64,000 nucleotides of DNA from Jiangella aurantiaca (GCF_004349105.1 NZ_SMLB01000015.1:62001-126000); one strand, 5' to 3'. Counted from the first letter of the stretch, positions 16,327-25,292 are shown. Program-made: numbers and translations. Notes: generated by a model from the letters alone, not told the origin.

Positions 16327-17435
16327 TCAACGGACTCGAAGGATACTTGCTGCGATAGTGTCACGCCTGCCTCTGTCAAGGCGCTGCAAAACATGCCCAA
16401 GCGACGGAGCGTCCGCCTCCTATCTCCGGTTGCACGTTGGATGCTATCAAGGAATACAGAGTTGCCGTACAGGGCGCCAAGCGCTCGCAAGATGTCAGAT
16501 CGCGTCGAGTCGAGGTCGGTATTGCGAATCCACGAAAAGGACACCAACTGGGTTTCCGCAAGGGCGCGGTTGAGTGCCCTGTCGATCGGCACGCCAGTGT
16601 CGTCGGTAAGCCGGAAGGCGGCCTGGCCCAAAACTTCAACCAGGCCCGCCACCGAGCGATCGAACCTCGCTTCCGCCTCACTCAATTGCGATTCTGGCCA
16701 CCCGTTCGCCTTGTCCATATAGTTATTTAAGTACTTCTTGAGTGGAGGCTTGTAGCTTTGCCAGCTGCTTTCCAAGGCCAGGAACCGGAGTATAAGCTCG
16801 TTGTCGACCATCCTTGGGCGCGGCCTCGCGGTGCCCACACACGTCCGAAAATCTGGCGACAGCGCAAACTTCTTGATCAGCTCGTTCATCGGGCCACGAT
16901 GCGTGCTATTGCGGATCTCCTGGGCATTTAGCGCGATGCTACCCGTATTAAGGCGTTCGAACACCTCGAACTTCATCATCGGATCAGAATCCACGGAGAT
17001 TATGATTGCTCGGATTACACGCGTACGAATCTGCCGCTGATCCCGCGGTGATAAAGCGCCGAACCGAAGGCCGTTGAGTCCTGACAGCACCTTTAAGCCC
17101 GAGAGAGCAAACTGGTTCTCCACGTAGTTCACTATGCTCTGGATTCGTTGATGGCCATCAATGATCAGATAGTTTACGTCTTGCGTCTCGGAGAAATAAA
17201 CGACAGGGATAGGGATATTCAGCAGTAGGCTCTCTATGAGCCTACTTGCGCGCGCCCTATCCCAGACGTATTGGCGTTGGATTTCGGGCAGCGTAAGTGT
17301 CTTATCGTGCCATTGCTCGATGAGCGTATTCACGCTTAAGTCGTACGATTGGGTGATAAGGCGTCGCTCGCGCTCAGACGACTCGATGTTCTCAGTATCG
17401 TCTTCTTCGCCAAGTTCTCGGTCCGCGACTGTCAA
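16323..17435 (-). CDS. DUF262-domain protein (ParB/Srx-like fold, GmrSD-related)
   Basis: 370 residues from a TTG at 17435 with GGGAG 6 nt upstream. DUF262 core: LPEIQRQYVWDRARASRLIESLLLNIPIPVVYF (49-81), IIDGHQRIQSI (91-101; the family motif is DGQQR, here DGHQR), and FERLNTGSIALNAQEIRN (159-176). The C-terminal half (about 200-370) is helical and lacks an obvious HNH (DUF1524) nuclease domain, unlike full GmrSD. The DGQQR motif acts as an NTP-binding or NTPase/nuclease site in related proteins. First gene of a two-gene operon with the HEPN protein; likely an anti-phage module. Confidence 0.85.
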   Translation of the reverse strand: MTVADRELGEEDDTENIESSERERRLITQSYDLSVNTLIEQWHDKTLTLPEIQRQYVWDRARASRLIESLLLNIPIPVVYFSETQDVNYLIIDGHQRIQSIVNYVENQFALSGLKVLSGLNGLRFGALSPRDQRQIRTRVIRAIIISVDSDPMMKFEVFERLNTGSIALNAQEIRNSTHRGPMNELIKKFALSPDFRTCVGTARPRPRMVDNELILRFLALESSWQSYKPPLKKYLNNYMDKANGWPESQLSEAEARFDRSVAGLVEVLGQAAFRLTDDTGVPIDRALNRALAETQLVSFSWIRNTDLDSTRSDILRALGALYGNSVFLDSIQRATGDRRRTLRRLGMFCSALTEAGVTLSQQVSFESVE

Positions 17436-17597
17436 GACGATCTCCCATCGCTTAGGAACCAGGCCTTCGCTCGAGCAGCCTGGCCGAGCTGCCTAGATGC
17501 ATCAGATCGTGCCACAACCCGTCGCCCGGCGAGCAGGACCGCTGGTGAACGCTGAGAGCGCCAAGATTTGGCGCGCTCCGCGTCCTGGGAGCAACAC

Positions 17598-17999
17598 CTA
17601 TGGCGCGATGACGGGGATGGCCATGCCCGGAGCCTTGGCGAGCTTCCGATCGGCGGTGACGAGGGTCGCGCCAAGGTGGCGGGCGAGGGCGACGTAGAGG
17701 CCGTCGTGGATGGTGATGTTGTTCCGCATCGTCCAGGCGTCGCGCAGCAGCGGTGCGGACTGGGTAACCGACAGAGGCCAGCGAACCAGGCCATCGACGA
17801 GCGTTCCTGCCTGGGCGTCGGTGATGACGCCACGGAGCACGTCACGGCGGATCACCTTGGCGACCTCGACGTAGAAGTGATCCACGGTCCATTCCTCGGC
17901 CCCTGGGCGGAACGTGTGCGCGGTCAGGGCCAGGCCAGAAGGCGTGCGATTGAGGATCTCGACACCGGCAGAGGCATCGAGGACGTACCGCTGCGGCAC
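17598..17999 (-). CDS. PIN-domain ribonuclease toxin (VapC family)
   Basis: 133 residues from GTG 17999. PIN acidic residues are visible in YVLDASAGVEIL (D8), the Glu of FYVEVAKVI near 45, and the C-terminal IHDGLYVALARHLGATLVTADRKLA (two Asp). Predicted Mg-dependent RNase; overlaps the antitoxin stop by 1 nt (TAGTG). Confidence 0.88.
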   Translation of the reverse strand: MPQRYVLDASAGVEILNRTPSGLALTAHTFRPGAEEWTVDHFYVEVAKVIRRDVLRGVITDAQAGTLVDGLVRWPLSVTQSAPLLRDAWTMRNNITIHDGLYVALARHLGATLVTADRKLAKAPGMAIPVIAP

Positions 18000-18187
18000 T
18001 AGTCTTCGTCGCGGATCTCGGCGAGCACGTCAGCCGCCGGCCGGTCCCGCTCGACCGCGGGCAGGGTGGACCACCACGCCCGCCACTCCGCACGTTCCCG
18101 CTCGGGGTCGGCAGGCGTCGCGGTGACCACAATGGCCGGATCGCTGAACGCCGGAACCGTCATGCCCCCATGGTAGCGGACACCCAT
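17999..18187 (-). CDS. Antitoxin of the PIN toxin (VapB-like)
   Basis: 62 residues from ATG 18187, chosen because AGGAGG lies 7 nt upstream; ATG 18163 is an alternative. The acidic C-terminal half (PADPERERAEWRAWWSTLP...ADVLAEIRDED) is typical of PIN-binding antitoxins. No clear DNA-binding domain in the short N-terminus. Confidence 0.75.
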   Translation of the reverse strand: MGVRYHGGMTVPAFSDPAIVVTATPADPERERAEWRAWWSTLPAVERDRPAADVLAEIRDED

Positions 18188-18223
18188 TCGCACGCCTCCT
18201 AGCTGCACTTTCACACTCGACTG

Positions 18224-18790
18224 CTACTTGCTACGGATGCCGGCATTGTCGATGGAGGCCCGGTGCAGACGCTCCAGGTCGGTGAACGCCTTCTGCGCCT
18301 CGACCAGCCGCCCGGACACCTGCCCGAGCTGCGCCAGCTGCTCGACGACCTCACCCAGCGCGCCCGACGCCTGGCCCGCGGCGGCAGCGGCATCTTCGGC
18401 CAGGAGCTGACGGCCGGCCTGGCTGGACAGCTGCCCGCGGAAGCCGTGGATGCGCTCCCCCAGCCGCTCGGTCAACGCGTCCAGCCGGTCCCGGATCTCG
18501 TCGTCGGTCGCATCGGGCAGGTAGTGCCGGCGTACGTCGGCCAGCATCTTCCGCGTCCAGCCCGCGCGTTGCGCCTGGTCCGCGATCGTCCGCAGACTCT
18601 CGGCCAGCTCGCGCGCCTCCAGCGGCGTCAGGGTGAACTCGCAGAACATGTCCGACTCTTCGGGCTTCACCTGCACGTCGATGATCGGACCTTCGGTATC
18701 CAGGTACGCCACCATCTCCCCGACCTCGGGATGGACGAACGGCGCACGGGCGATCTCTTCTCGCTTCTCAGGGGTCGGTACGGTAACCAC
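18224..18790 (-). CDS. Hypothetical protein at the attR end of the AICE (188 aa)
   Basis: Family not recognised. GTG at 18790 has GGAGGA 6 nt upstream. The N-terminal third is strand-rich (EMVAYLDTEGPIIDVQVKPEESDMFCEFTLTP), the middle is helical (EARELAESLRTIADQAQR, RRHYLPDATDDEIRDRLDALTERLGERIHGF), and the last 60 residues form a likely coiled coil rich in Ala, Gln and Glu. Its place next to att suggests late-acquired cargo. Confidence 0.75.
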   Translation of the reverse strand: MVTVPTPEKREEIARAPFVHPEVGEMVAYLDTEGPIIDVQVKPEESDMFCEFTLTPLEARELAESLRTIADQAQRAGWTRKMLADVRRHYLPDATDDEIRDRLDALTERLGERIHGFRGQLSSQAGRQLLAEDAAAAAGQASGALGEVVEQLAQLGQVSGRLVEAQKAFTDLERLHRASIDNAGIRSK

Positions 18791-19018
18791 GGGTCTTCCT
18801 CCAGGGTGTCTCTGGTGGTGGATCAAGTCCCCGTCCGGGTGTTCCCGCACCCGGCGGGGGCGTCTGAAGAATGAGGCGGATCCGAACCATAGGAGGGCCG
18901 CGAGCCGTGCCCGCTACGTGCCCGAGGGCGAACAACATCGCGGATCGTCCCAGGCAGAACAGACCATGAACGAATTCCCGAAAGACGCTGACCTGCGCAA
19001 ACACCCAACCGTGCCCGT

Positions 19019-19063
19019 CTTCCAAGCTGGTCATGCGGGTTCGATTCCCGTCACCCGCTCCAC
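19019..19063 (+). repeat. Attachment site attR (45-bp core)
   Basis: Second copy of the 45-bp tRNA-Gly 3' segment. No tRNA 5' half precedes it, so this is the displaced copy. 18791-19018 between the last element gene and this site shows no gene. Confidence 0.95.
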
Positions 19064-19198
19064 ATCGGACCGGCGCCCGGCCCGGCCGTCCAGCTCATGC
19101 CCGCGGTGGCCTCGTTCGCGCGGCCGCGCTGTTCGGCCGGAAGCTGCCACTCGCCGTCCGCCGGCCGCCGTCCGCCGTCCGCCGTCCGCCGCCGTGAA

Positions 19199-19259
19199 GT
19201 TGATCATGGAGAAGAGCCCCTTTCGAGGCGAGCGAAAGGGGCTCTTCTCCATGATCAAC
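19199..19259. repeat. Perfect 27-bp hairpin, GATC-palindrome family
   Basis: Arms 19199-19225 and 19233-19259 are perfect complements with a 7-nt loop. The outer bases (GTTGATCATGGAGAA) recur at 53436, with related outer bases at 34041. It is the likely terminator of the alpha/beta hydrolase gene. To its left (19153-19193) are imperfect CGCCGTC tandem units. Confidence 0.75.
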
Positions 19260-19322
19260 CCGGTTCCGGGTGCGTCGCGCGGCGTTCTCAGGGAGATGTC
19301 CAGGGTGCTGACCCGTCGGCCG

Positions 19323-20120
19323 TCAGGACACGGCGAGGAGGAACGGCTCGACGGCGGCGGCGACCTGGCGCCAGTGCGTCATGGCCAGCGAGTGGTCCGC
19401 GCCGGGCACGACCACGTCCCCTGCGGAGGGGAACCACTCGAGCACCTGCGCCCGCACCTCGGCGAACCACGGGCCGCTCTCCGAGCCGGCCACGTGCAGC
19501 ACCGGGCACCGCACGCGAGCGACCTCCGCCGGCCCGAACGACCAGGACAGCACCGCGGGCAGGTCGGTGTCGAAGAACGTCGAGGCGTCACGCTCCATCT
19601 GGACGGCCGCGCCAGGCAGGCGCCGCGTGACGTCCGCACGCCAGGACGAGCCGATCACCAGGATGAGGAACTCGTCCAGGGCCGCACGCGCGCCGTGCAG
19701 CCGGCGAGTCCGGATCAGCCGCTCGTTCGCGGCACGGAAGTCCGGCGCGGAGGCCACGTGGACAGGTGGCGGTTCGATCAGCACGATGCTGAGCACGCGG
19801 CCCGGCGCATCCGCGGCCAGCTGCAGCGCCACCGCGGCGCTGTACGAGACGCCGACGACATGCGCCCGGGCGATCTCCAACGCGTCCAGCAGCCGGACAC
19901 AGTCGGCGGCGTCCCGCCGGATCGAGCCAGGACCACTCGTCGGGCTGCTTCGCCCGTAGCCGCGACGGTGATAGAGCACGGTCCGGAACGACGGCCGCAG
20001 CGCGTGGGACAACGGCCGCAGCTCGTCGGCCGTCAGCGCCGTCTGGACGAACACGACCGGCTTGCCGGTCCCCTCGTCCCAGACCGCCAGCGTCACCTCG
20101 CCCACGCCCACCGGCCGCAT
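19323..20120 (-). CDS. Alpha/beta hydrolase
   Basis: 265 residues from ATG 20120 (an upstream ATG at 20171 overlaps the divergent promoter and has no ribosome site). Nucleophile elbow GVSYSAA, oxyanion region FVQTALTADELRP, acid and His late in the chain (AGSESGPW, GADHSLAM). Substrate unknown. Divergent from the ArsR-SRPBCC gene and so possibly under the same operator. Confidence 0.85.
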   Translation of the reverse strand: MRPVGVGEVTLAVWDEGTGKPVVFVQTALTADELRPLSHALRPSFRTVLYHRRGYGRSSPTSGPGSIRRDAADCVRLLDALEIARAHVVGVSYSAAVALQLAADAPGRVLSIVLIEPPPVHVASAPDFRAANERLIRTRRLHGARAALDEFLILVIGSSWRADVTRRLPGAAVQMERDASTFFDTDLPAVLSWSFGPAEVARVRCPVLHVAGSESGPWFAEVRAQVLEWFPSAGDVVVPGADHSLAMTHWRQVAAAVEPFLLAVS

Positions 20121-20164
20121 CGCCGTCACCCCACCCCGCCGACCAGACCATCGTCCCACCGGAG

Positions 20165-20227
20165 TTGACATGCAGCCAGGCGGCTGCCTATTCTCGAACT
20201 ACAGAAAAGGCAGCCAAAAAGCTGCCT
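20165..20227 (+). promoter_or_regulatory. Promoter and ArsR-type operators
   Basis: TTGACA (20165-20170), 18-bp spacer, TATTCT (20189-20194). GGCTGCCT at 20182-20189 is inverted as AGGCAGCC at 20208-20215, and AGGCAGC (20208-20214) pairs with GCTGCCT (20221-20227) across 6 nt. Three half-sites around -10 and +1 fit autorepression by the ArsR protein that follows. Confidence 0.75.
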
Positions 20228-20249
20228 ATCCACAGGCAAGGACACCGCG

Positions 20250-21044
20250 TTGGACGACGACGTGTTCAGGGCGCTCGCCGACCCCAGTCGGCGGGCGCTG
20301 CTGGACAGCCTCAACCGCGACAACGGCCAGACGCTGCGCCAGCTGTGCGCGGGCCTGGACATGGCCCGTCAGTCGGTCAGCAAGCACCTCGCCCTCCTCG
20401 AAGCCGCCGGCCTCGTGACCACCGAGAAGCGCGGCCGGGAGAAGCACCACTTCCTCAACGCCGAGCCGATCAACGCGATCGCCGACCGCTGGATCAGCCG
20501 GTACCACCGCGGGCGCGTCCAGGCGCTCGCCGACCTCAAGACGGCATTGGAGGCCGTTCCCGTGAGCGAGACCGAGTTCACCTACACCACCTACATCAAG
20601 ACCTCGCCGGAGAAGCTCTGGCAGGCGCTGACCGACCCGGCCTTCACCAGCCGCTACTGGGGCGCCACCTTCGACACCGACTGGCAGGCCGGCTCGCCGA
20701 TGGTCTGGCACGAGGCGGGCGCGACGATCGCCGACGACGAGCAGCGAGTGCTCGAGGCCGACCCCTACCGCCGGCTGTCCTATACCTGGCACACGTTCAC
20801 GCCGGAGTTCGCCGCCGCGCACGGACTCGACCCCGAGAAGGTCGCGGCGTCAGCGAAGGAGCAGCGGTCCAAGGTCACCTTCAACCTCGAGCAGCGCGGC
20901 GAAATGGTCCGGCTGACCGTGATCCACAACGGCTTCCAGCCGGGCAGCCAGGTCCTCCAGGACGTCAGCGGCGGCTGGCCGGAGCTGATCGCCAGTCTCA
21001 AGACGCTGCTGGAGACCGGCGAGCCGCTCCCGTCCAACGCCTGA
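20250..21044 (+). CDS. ArsR-family regulator fused to an SRPBCC (AHSA1-like) domain
   Basis: 264 residues from a TTG with AAGGA 7 nt upstream. Residues 1-85 are an ArsR winged helix (DVFRALADPSRRALLDSL, LDMARQSVSKHLALLEAAGLV). About 105-260 is a Bet v1/AHSA1 fold (YTTYIKTSPEKLWQALTDPAFTSRYWG, HNGFQPGSQVLQDVSGGWPELIASLKTLLETG). Such fusions couple a hydrophobic-ligand pocket to DNA binding. No ArsR metal-site cysteines are seen. Confidence 0.88.
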   Translation: MDDDVFRALADPSRRALLDSLNRDNGQTLRQLCAGLDMARQSVSKHLALLEAAGLVTTEKRGREKHHFLNAEPINAIADRWISRYHRGRVQALADLKTALEAVPVSETEFTYTTYIKTSPEKLWQALTDPAFTSRYWGATFDTDWQAGSPMVWHEAGATIADDEQRVLEADPYRRLSYTWHTFTPEFAAAHGLDPEKVAASAKEQRSKVTFNLEQRGEMVRLTVIHNGFQPGSQVLQDVSGGWPELIASLKTLLETGEPLPSNA

Positions 21045-21084
21045 ACCAGCGACGACGGCGGCCGCGCCGACCGGCACACGCTGA

Positions 21085-21140
21085 GTGCTCGCCGCCACGC
21101 CGGAACGCGCCGCCTTGTGTTCAAGCGTGGCGGCGAGCAC
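21085..21140. terminator. Hairpin after the ArsR-SRPBCC gene
   Basis: Perfect 16-bp arms (21085-21100 and 21125-21140) and a 24-nt loop, 40 nt after the stop and just ahead of the GNAT start. Confidence 0.65.
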
Positions 21141-21151
21141 GATGTGCCCCG

Positions 21152-21694
21152 ATGACCGAAGTGATGGTGAAACCAAAGCACATCAGCATCGTGCAGCTGA
21201 ACGAGGCGGCGCTGACGGCGCTCGCCGCCGGCGATCTCGTCGCTGCCAACCAGGAGTCGCCGGTCGAGCTGACGCCGTATTGCGCCGGCCCGCACTGGAG
21301 CAGCGTGTGGCGCATGCGCAGTGAGCAGGTCGCCACCGATCCCGCGAGTGCCGCCTGGATCACCGGCATCGTCTGGGACGACGACCGCCAGGTCGCCGTC
21401 GGGCGTGCCGGGTTCCACGGTCCGCCCGACCAGGAGGGCCGGGTCGAGGTCGGTTACGCGATCGACCCCGCCCACCGCCGCCGGGGCTACGCCCGGGCCG
21501 CGCTGGAGCTGATGCTCGACCGCGCCGCCCACGACCCGCAGGTGCGCGTCGTCCGCGCCACCGTCAGCCCCACCAACCTGGCGTCGCGCAACCTCGTGCA
21601 GCAGTACGGGTTCGTCGAGGTCGGCGAGCAGTGGGACGACGGAGACGGCCTCGAGACCATCTACGAGCTCACGAGTGACGGGGCGCATACATGA
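21152..21694 (+). CDS. GNAT family N-acetyltransferase
   Basis: 180 residues from ATG 21152. The acetyl-CoA loop is [20 protein letters not shown] (R/Q-x-x-G-x-A type), with [21 protein letters not shown] as the C-terminal motif. Protein or small-molecule acceptor unknown. Its 3' end overlaps the convergent ynfA-like gene by 26 nt. Confidence 0.88.
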   Translation: MTEVMVKPKHISIVQLNEAALTALAAGDLVAANQESPVELTPYCAGPHWSSVWRMRSEQVATDPASAAWITGIVWDDDRQVAVGRAGFHGPPDQEGRVEVGYAIDPAHRRRGYARAALELMLDRAAHDPQVRVVRATVSPTNLASRNLVQQYGFVEVGEQWDDGDGLETIYELTSDGAHT

Positions 21695-22004
21695 TGACCG
21701 CGACGCCGGCGAGGCAGATCAGCGCGCCGACCACGTCGTAACGGTCCGGCCGGAAGCCGTCGGCGATCATCGCCCAGGCCAGCGAACCGGCGACGAACAC
21801 GCCACCGTACGCAGCGAGGACGCGGCCGAAGTTCGCGTCCGGCTGCAGCGTGGCCACAAAGCCGTACAGGCCGAGCGCGACCACCCCGAGGCCCGTCCAC
21901 AGCAGGCCCCGATGCTCGCGCACGCCCTGCCAGACCAGCCAGGCGCCGCCGATCTCGGCGACCGCGGCGAGCGCGAACAGGGCGATGGAACGCACGATGG
22001 TCAT
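21669..22004 (-). CDS. YnfA/UPF0060 family membrane protein
   Basis: 111 residues, four membrane helices, starting [25 protein letters not shown]; the family motif [26 protein letters not shown] is intact. Small drug-metabolite-transporter-like protein, in some species linked to efflux. ATG 22004 chosen over 22079 because residues upstream are non-conserved Arg/Ala sequence. Confidence 0.92.
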   Translation of the reverse strand: MTIVRSIALFALAAVAEIGGAWLVWQGVREHRGLLWTGLGVVALGLYGFVATLQPDANFGRVLAAYGGVFVAGSLAWAMIADGFRPDRYDVVGALICLAGVAVIMYAPRHS

Positions 22005-22117
22005 GGCGGCCACCCTAGGGGCCGGGCGCCGGCGCCGGGACGCAGTCGGTGGCCGTCCGTAGGCTGCCGCCATGCCCATGCAGCTGATCGATCCGCCCGG
22101 TCTCCCCAGTCGCCGAC

Positions 22118-23191
22118 CTACTCCCAGGTCGTCGTCGCCATCGGCCCGCTGAGCGGCTTGGTCAGGATCGTGCAGAGCCGGTCGTCGGCGGGATCGGCGG
22201 TGAGGCTGGTCCCGAACGCGAACCCGAGCCGCGCCGTCGGCCGGCGTCCGGGCGACGCCAGCCAGACGCTGAGGCCCTCCGGCTCGCGGCGGTGCAACTC
22301 GTGTCCGTCGGTGGTGCGCACGCGCTCCATGACGGCGCCGGTCCGCCAGTCGACCCGGGTCAGGTGCGCGTTACCTTTCCCTTCCGGCGGGTTGGTTTCG
22401 CTGTAGATCTGCCCGTCGAAAAGGTAAAGATCACATCCGTACGTCGCGTAGCCCTGGAACACCGGGCCGCCGCTGAGCACCGCAGGCTGGGCGATGTCGG
22501 CGATCGGCCGGTACGCCGACCGCTCCTGGCGCACGTCGTCGAGGTGGAACAGCGCGAATCGGAACGCGCCGTCGCGGCGGTACCGCATCACCAGCGTGCG
22601 GTGGACGGGGTCGACGTTGCAGGTGGTGCGGTCGACGCCGGGCAGCAGCTCGCGCCGCTGCAGGCCCGGCGTCGAGGCGGCGTCGACGACGGCGCCGTCG
22701 GCGAACGGGAACCGCAGCAGCCGGGTCCCCCACCCGCTGGTGCCCTCGGTGACGGCGTCGACCTCGGTCCACAGGTGCACGTCGCGGCCCGTCCGCTCGA
22801 CGCCGATCGCGACGCCGTGCCCGAACCGCTTGAGGTACATGTGCCCGAGCAGGTTCCCGGCGAGATCGAGCTTCGACAGCGTGAGGTCGCCGCGGGCAGC
22901 GCGACGTGCGTACTCCGCGTCGCCGGGCGCGTCACCCGGGAGGACGGTGCCGCCCTGGGTGATCTGCACGACGTAGACGTGGTCGCCGGCGCTGTCGACG
23001 GCGAACGACTGCATGATGGTCCGCCGGTCGTGCAGGCCGACGTTCACGAGGAACGGCTCGGCCGGCGCGGACAGGTCGAACGACGGCGCGCCCGGCGCCG
23101 CGCCCGCCGTCGTTGCCGTCGCCGCCAGGACGCCTGCCCCGGCAGCCGCGCCGCCGAGCCGGACGAACGCCCGCCGCGAGAGCTCCGTCAC
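22118..23191 (-). CDS. Secreted TagC/P68-RBP-like beta-propeller protein (Tat signal)
   Basis: 357 residues from GTG 23191, which overlaps the GDPD stop (GTGA). A twin-arginine signal [20 protein letters not shown] leads to an Ala-rich cleavage region. The mature part is strand-rich with phrases typical of TagC-type propellers ([40 protein letters not shown]). Bacillus TagC lies beside teichoic acid genes, and here the neighbour is a glycerophosphodiesterase, suggesting a cell-wall glycerophosphate role (inferred). Confidence 0.72.
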   Translation of the reverse strand: MTELSRRAFVRLGGAAAGAGVLAATATTAGAAPGAPSFDLSAPAEPFLVNVGLHDRRTIMQSFAVDSAGDHVYVVQITQGGTVLPGDAPGDAEYARRAARGDLTLSKLDLAGNLLGHMYLKRFGHGVAIGVERTGRDVHLWTEVDAVTEGTSGWGTRLLRFPFADGAVVDAASTPGLQRRELLPGVDRTTCNVDPVHRTLVMRYRRDGAFRFALFHLDDVRQERSAYRPIADIAQPAVLSGGPVFQGYATYGCDLYLFDGQIYSETNPPEGKGNAHLTRVDWRTGAVMERVRTTDGHELHRREPEGLSVWLASPGRRPTARLGFAFGTSLTADPADDRLCTILTKPLSGPMATTTWE

Positions 23192-23889
23192 GATGCCTCC
23201 CCGCTGCGGGCGAGCTCGGCCGCGATGACGGCCGTGTGGTCGGTGGTGAACCCGTCGACGCCCAGCGCCTGCGCGTCGCGGAGCTGCTCGGGCGTGTTGA
23301 CCAGCCAGATGCTGAACTCCAGGCCGCGGTCCTGGGCCTTCTCGACGAGCGCGCGGTCCGTGCCGGACCAGCCGAACAGCACCCGTGACACCCCGAGCTC
23401 GACGGCGCGGTCCAGCGCCTCGGCGGATCCGCCCGAGGCGATCAACCCGACCGGCGCGGCCGGGAACAGCCGGACCAGATCGGCGACGACGTCCGGGTCG
23501 AAGCAGCACGGCGAGATGCGGGTGAGGTCGTCCGGGCGGTCGCGCAGCAGCGCGGCCAGCGGCCCTGCCGCTTCCGGCGCCTTGATCTCGACCTGCAGCC
23601 GCGCCCCGACGCCGTCGAGCACCTCCTCGAATGACGGGATCCGCGCGCCGCCGCCGGCGTCCAGCGTCCGGAGCTGCTCGAACGTCAGCTCCGCGACGGC
23701 GCCGGTCCCGTCCGTCGTCCGGTCGACCGTGGCGTCGTGCATGACCACGAGCCGGCCGTCGGCGGACAGCCGCAGGTCCAGCTCGATCTCGTCGGCGCCC
23801 TCGTCGACCGCCCGCTGGAACGACCCGATCGTGTTCTCCGGCAGCACAGACGGCGAGCCGCGGTGCGCGCACACGCTCATCGCCATCAC
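23188..23889 (-). CDS. Glycerophosphodiester phosphodiesterase
   Basis: About 233 residues; GTG 23889 overlaps the upstream stop (GTGA), ATG 23886 also possible. GDPD motif: AHRGSPSVLPENTIGSFQRAVDEGADEIELDLRLSADGRLVVMHD, with the catalytic His pair (AHRG, MHD) and metal Glu/Asp. Hydrolyses glycerophosphodiesters to glycerol-3-phosphate. No signal peptide, so it acts on imported substrate, matching the upstream importer genes. Confidence 0.94.
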   Translation of the reverse strand: MMAMSVCAHRGSPSVLPENTIGSFQRAVDEGADEIELDLRLSADGRLVVMHDATVDRTTDGTGAVAELTFEQLRTLDAGGGARIPSFEEVLDGVGARLQVEIKAPEAAGPLAALLRDRPDDLTRISPCCFDPDVVADLVRLFPAAPVGLIASGGSAEALDRAVELGVSRVLFGWSGTDRALVEKAQDRGLEFSIWLVNTPEQLRDAQALGVDGFTTDHTAVIAAELARSGEAS

Positions 23890-25292
23890 CCGAAGTACTT
23901 CTCGTAGGCGGGCCGGATGTCCTCGACGCCCTGCCGCAGCTGCTCGGCGACCTCGTCGAAAACGTCCTGCGGGTCCTCGCCGCCGTCGCTGTAGACGCGC
24001 TGCAGCCCGCTGATGATGAGGTCGGTGCCGTTGGGCAGGTAGGACCGGATCGCGTCACTCGCCTGCGCCTCGGGAAGCTGCTCGACGGCGACGCTGAAGT
24101 TGGGGTCGCTGGCCAGGGTCTGCGCCAGTTCCGGCACGTCCATCGACGCCTTGACGATCGGCAGGTAGCCGGTGGCGAGCGTCCACTCGGCGGCGTTCTC
24201 CGGCTGTCCGAGGAACTTCAGCAGCTGGAACGCGGCGTCCTTGCGCTCCTGCGCGGCGCCCCTGAGCAGCGAGAACCCCATCCCGCCGGTCGGGACGCCG
24301 CTGGCCACCTCCTTCGGCAGGAAGGCGGTGCCGACCTCGAACCCGGCACTCGCGGCCGCCTCGTAGATGCCGCGCAGCCCGCCGGTCGACGTGATCGTCG
24401 TGGCGACGACGCCCGTGCCGAAGTCCGTGCCCGACGCCTGCGCGAGGTAGCCGTAGCCGTCCTCGAAGATGTACTGCTGGTGCCAGCGGGCCGCGTCGAC
24501 GGCGCCGCCGGTGTCGATGGTGACGTCCAGGCCCTCGGACAGCCGGCCGCCGAACTGCCAGACCGCGGCCATGAACTGCCAGTCGTCGTCGCCGGTGAAC
24601 GCGTGCGCCTTGAGCGGCTGGCCGTTGACGGTGAGCTGCGAGATGGCCGACGACCACTCGCGCAGCTCCGTCCACGTCTCCGGGCCGCGGTCGGGCAGGC
24701 CGACCTGCTGGAACACGTTCTTGTTGTAGTAGAACAGCGGCGTGCTGCGGCCGAAGGAGAGCCAGTACAGCTCGTCGCCGACCAGCCCTTCGTCGTAGAG
24801 CGCCTCGACGTAGTCGTCCCGGCCGAAGTCGTCGTCGAAGTAACCGTTCAGCGGCTCGAGGGCGTCGTTGATGAGGAACCGGCCCCAGAACGTGTCGGCG
24901 AGCATCATGACGTCAGGGACGGCGCCGGCCCGCAGCGCGGCGGTCAGCTTGGGCGCGGACTCGGCGTACGGGCCCTGGAACTGCACCTCGGCGTAGACGT
25001 CCTGCTGCGACTGGTTGATCTTCTCCACCAGCGCGGCCAGCGCCTCGCCGTTGACGCCGCCCATGGCGCTCCACATGGCGACGTTGACGCGCCCGGCGTA
25101 CTGCGACGGCGGGCTGACGTCGACCTGGTCGAGGTTGCCGCCGGGGTCGCCGGTGCCGTCGTCGCTGCCGCCGTCGTCGGTGACGCCGCCGGCGCAGCCG
25201 AGCAGCGGGACGGCGACCCCGGCGGCCGCCGCCATGGCGAGGAAGTCGCGCCGGCTCGGTCGGGAGGGTCGCAGAACGGTGCGGTGTCGCAT
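23886..25292 (-). CDS. ABC transporter substrate-binding lipoprotein, UgpB-like
   Basis: 468 residues from ATG 25292. The signal combines twin Arg (RPSRRDFLAM) and a lipobox (VPLLGC, C33). Sugar/glycerol-3-phosphate family-1 binding fold (FYYNKNVFQQVGLPD, GGMGFSLLRGAAQERKDAAFQLLKFL). Likely captures glycerophosphodiesters or a related polyol. Coupled to the GDPD gene by overlap. Confidence 0.88.
   Translation of the reverse strand: MRHRTVLRPSRPSRRDFLAMAAAAGVAVPLLGCAGGVTDDGGSDDGTGDPGGNLDQVDVSPPSQYAGRVNVAMWSAMGGVNGEALAALVEKINQSQQDVYAEVQFQGPYAESAPKLTAALRAGAVPDVMMLADTFWGRFLINDALEPLNGYFDDDFGRDDYVEALYDEGLVGDELYWLSFGRSTPLFYYNKNVFQQVGLPDRGPETWTELREWSSAISQLTVNGQPLKAHAFTGDDDWQFMAAVWQFGGRLSEGLDVTIDTGGAVDAARWHQQYIFEDGYGYLAQASGTDFGTGVVATTITSTGGLRGIYEAAASAGFEVGTAFLPKEVASGVPTGGMGFSLLRGAAQERKDAAFQLLKFLGQPENAAEWTLATGYLPIVKASMDVPELAQTLASDPNFSVAVEQLPEAQASDAIRSYLPNGTDLIISGLQRVYSDGGEDPQDVFDEVAEQLRQGVEDIRPAYEKYFG

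Larger units (their letters stand above)
6166..19063. mobile_element. pSAM2-like actinomycete integrative and conjugative element (AICE), about 12.85 kb
   Basis: Bounded by 45-bp att repeats at a tRNA-Gly gene. It carries the full AICE set in canonical order: integrase, excisionase, RepSA-type initiator and FtsK/Tra translocase, then small coupled genes and a GntR regulator. Accessory cargo occupies about 13.3-18.8 kb: second purC, TIR-like protein, DUF262/HEPN pair, PIN toxin-antitoxin, unknown gene. No gene is visibly broken, so it could still be mobile; that is inference. Confidence 0.93.

Noticed and set aside
19153-19193. Tandem CGCCGTC-like units
   Set aside because: Short and imperfect; no sign of CRISPR or functional array. 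No CRISPR array was seen anywhere in the window.
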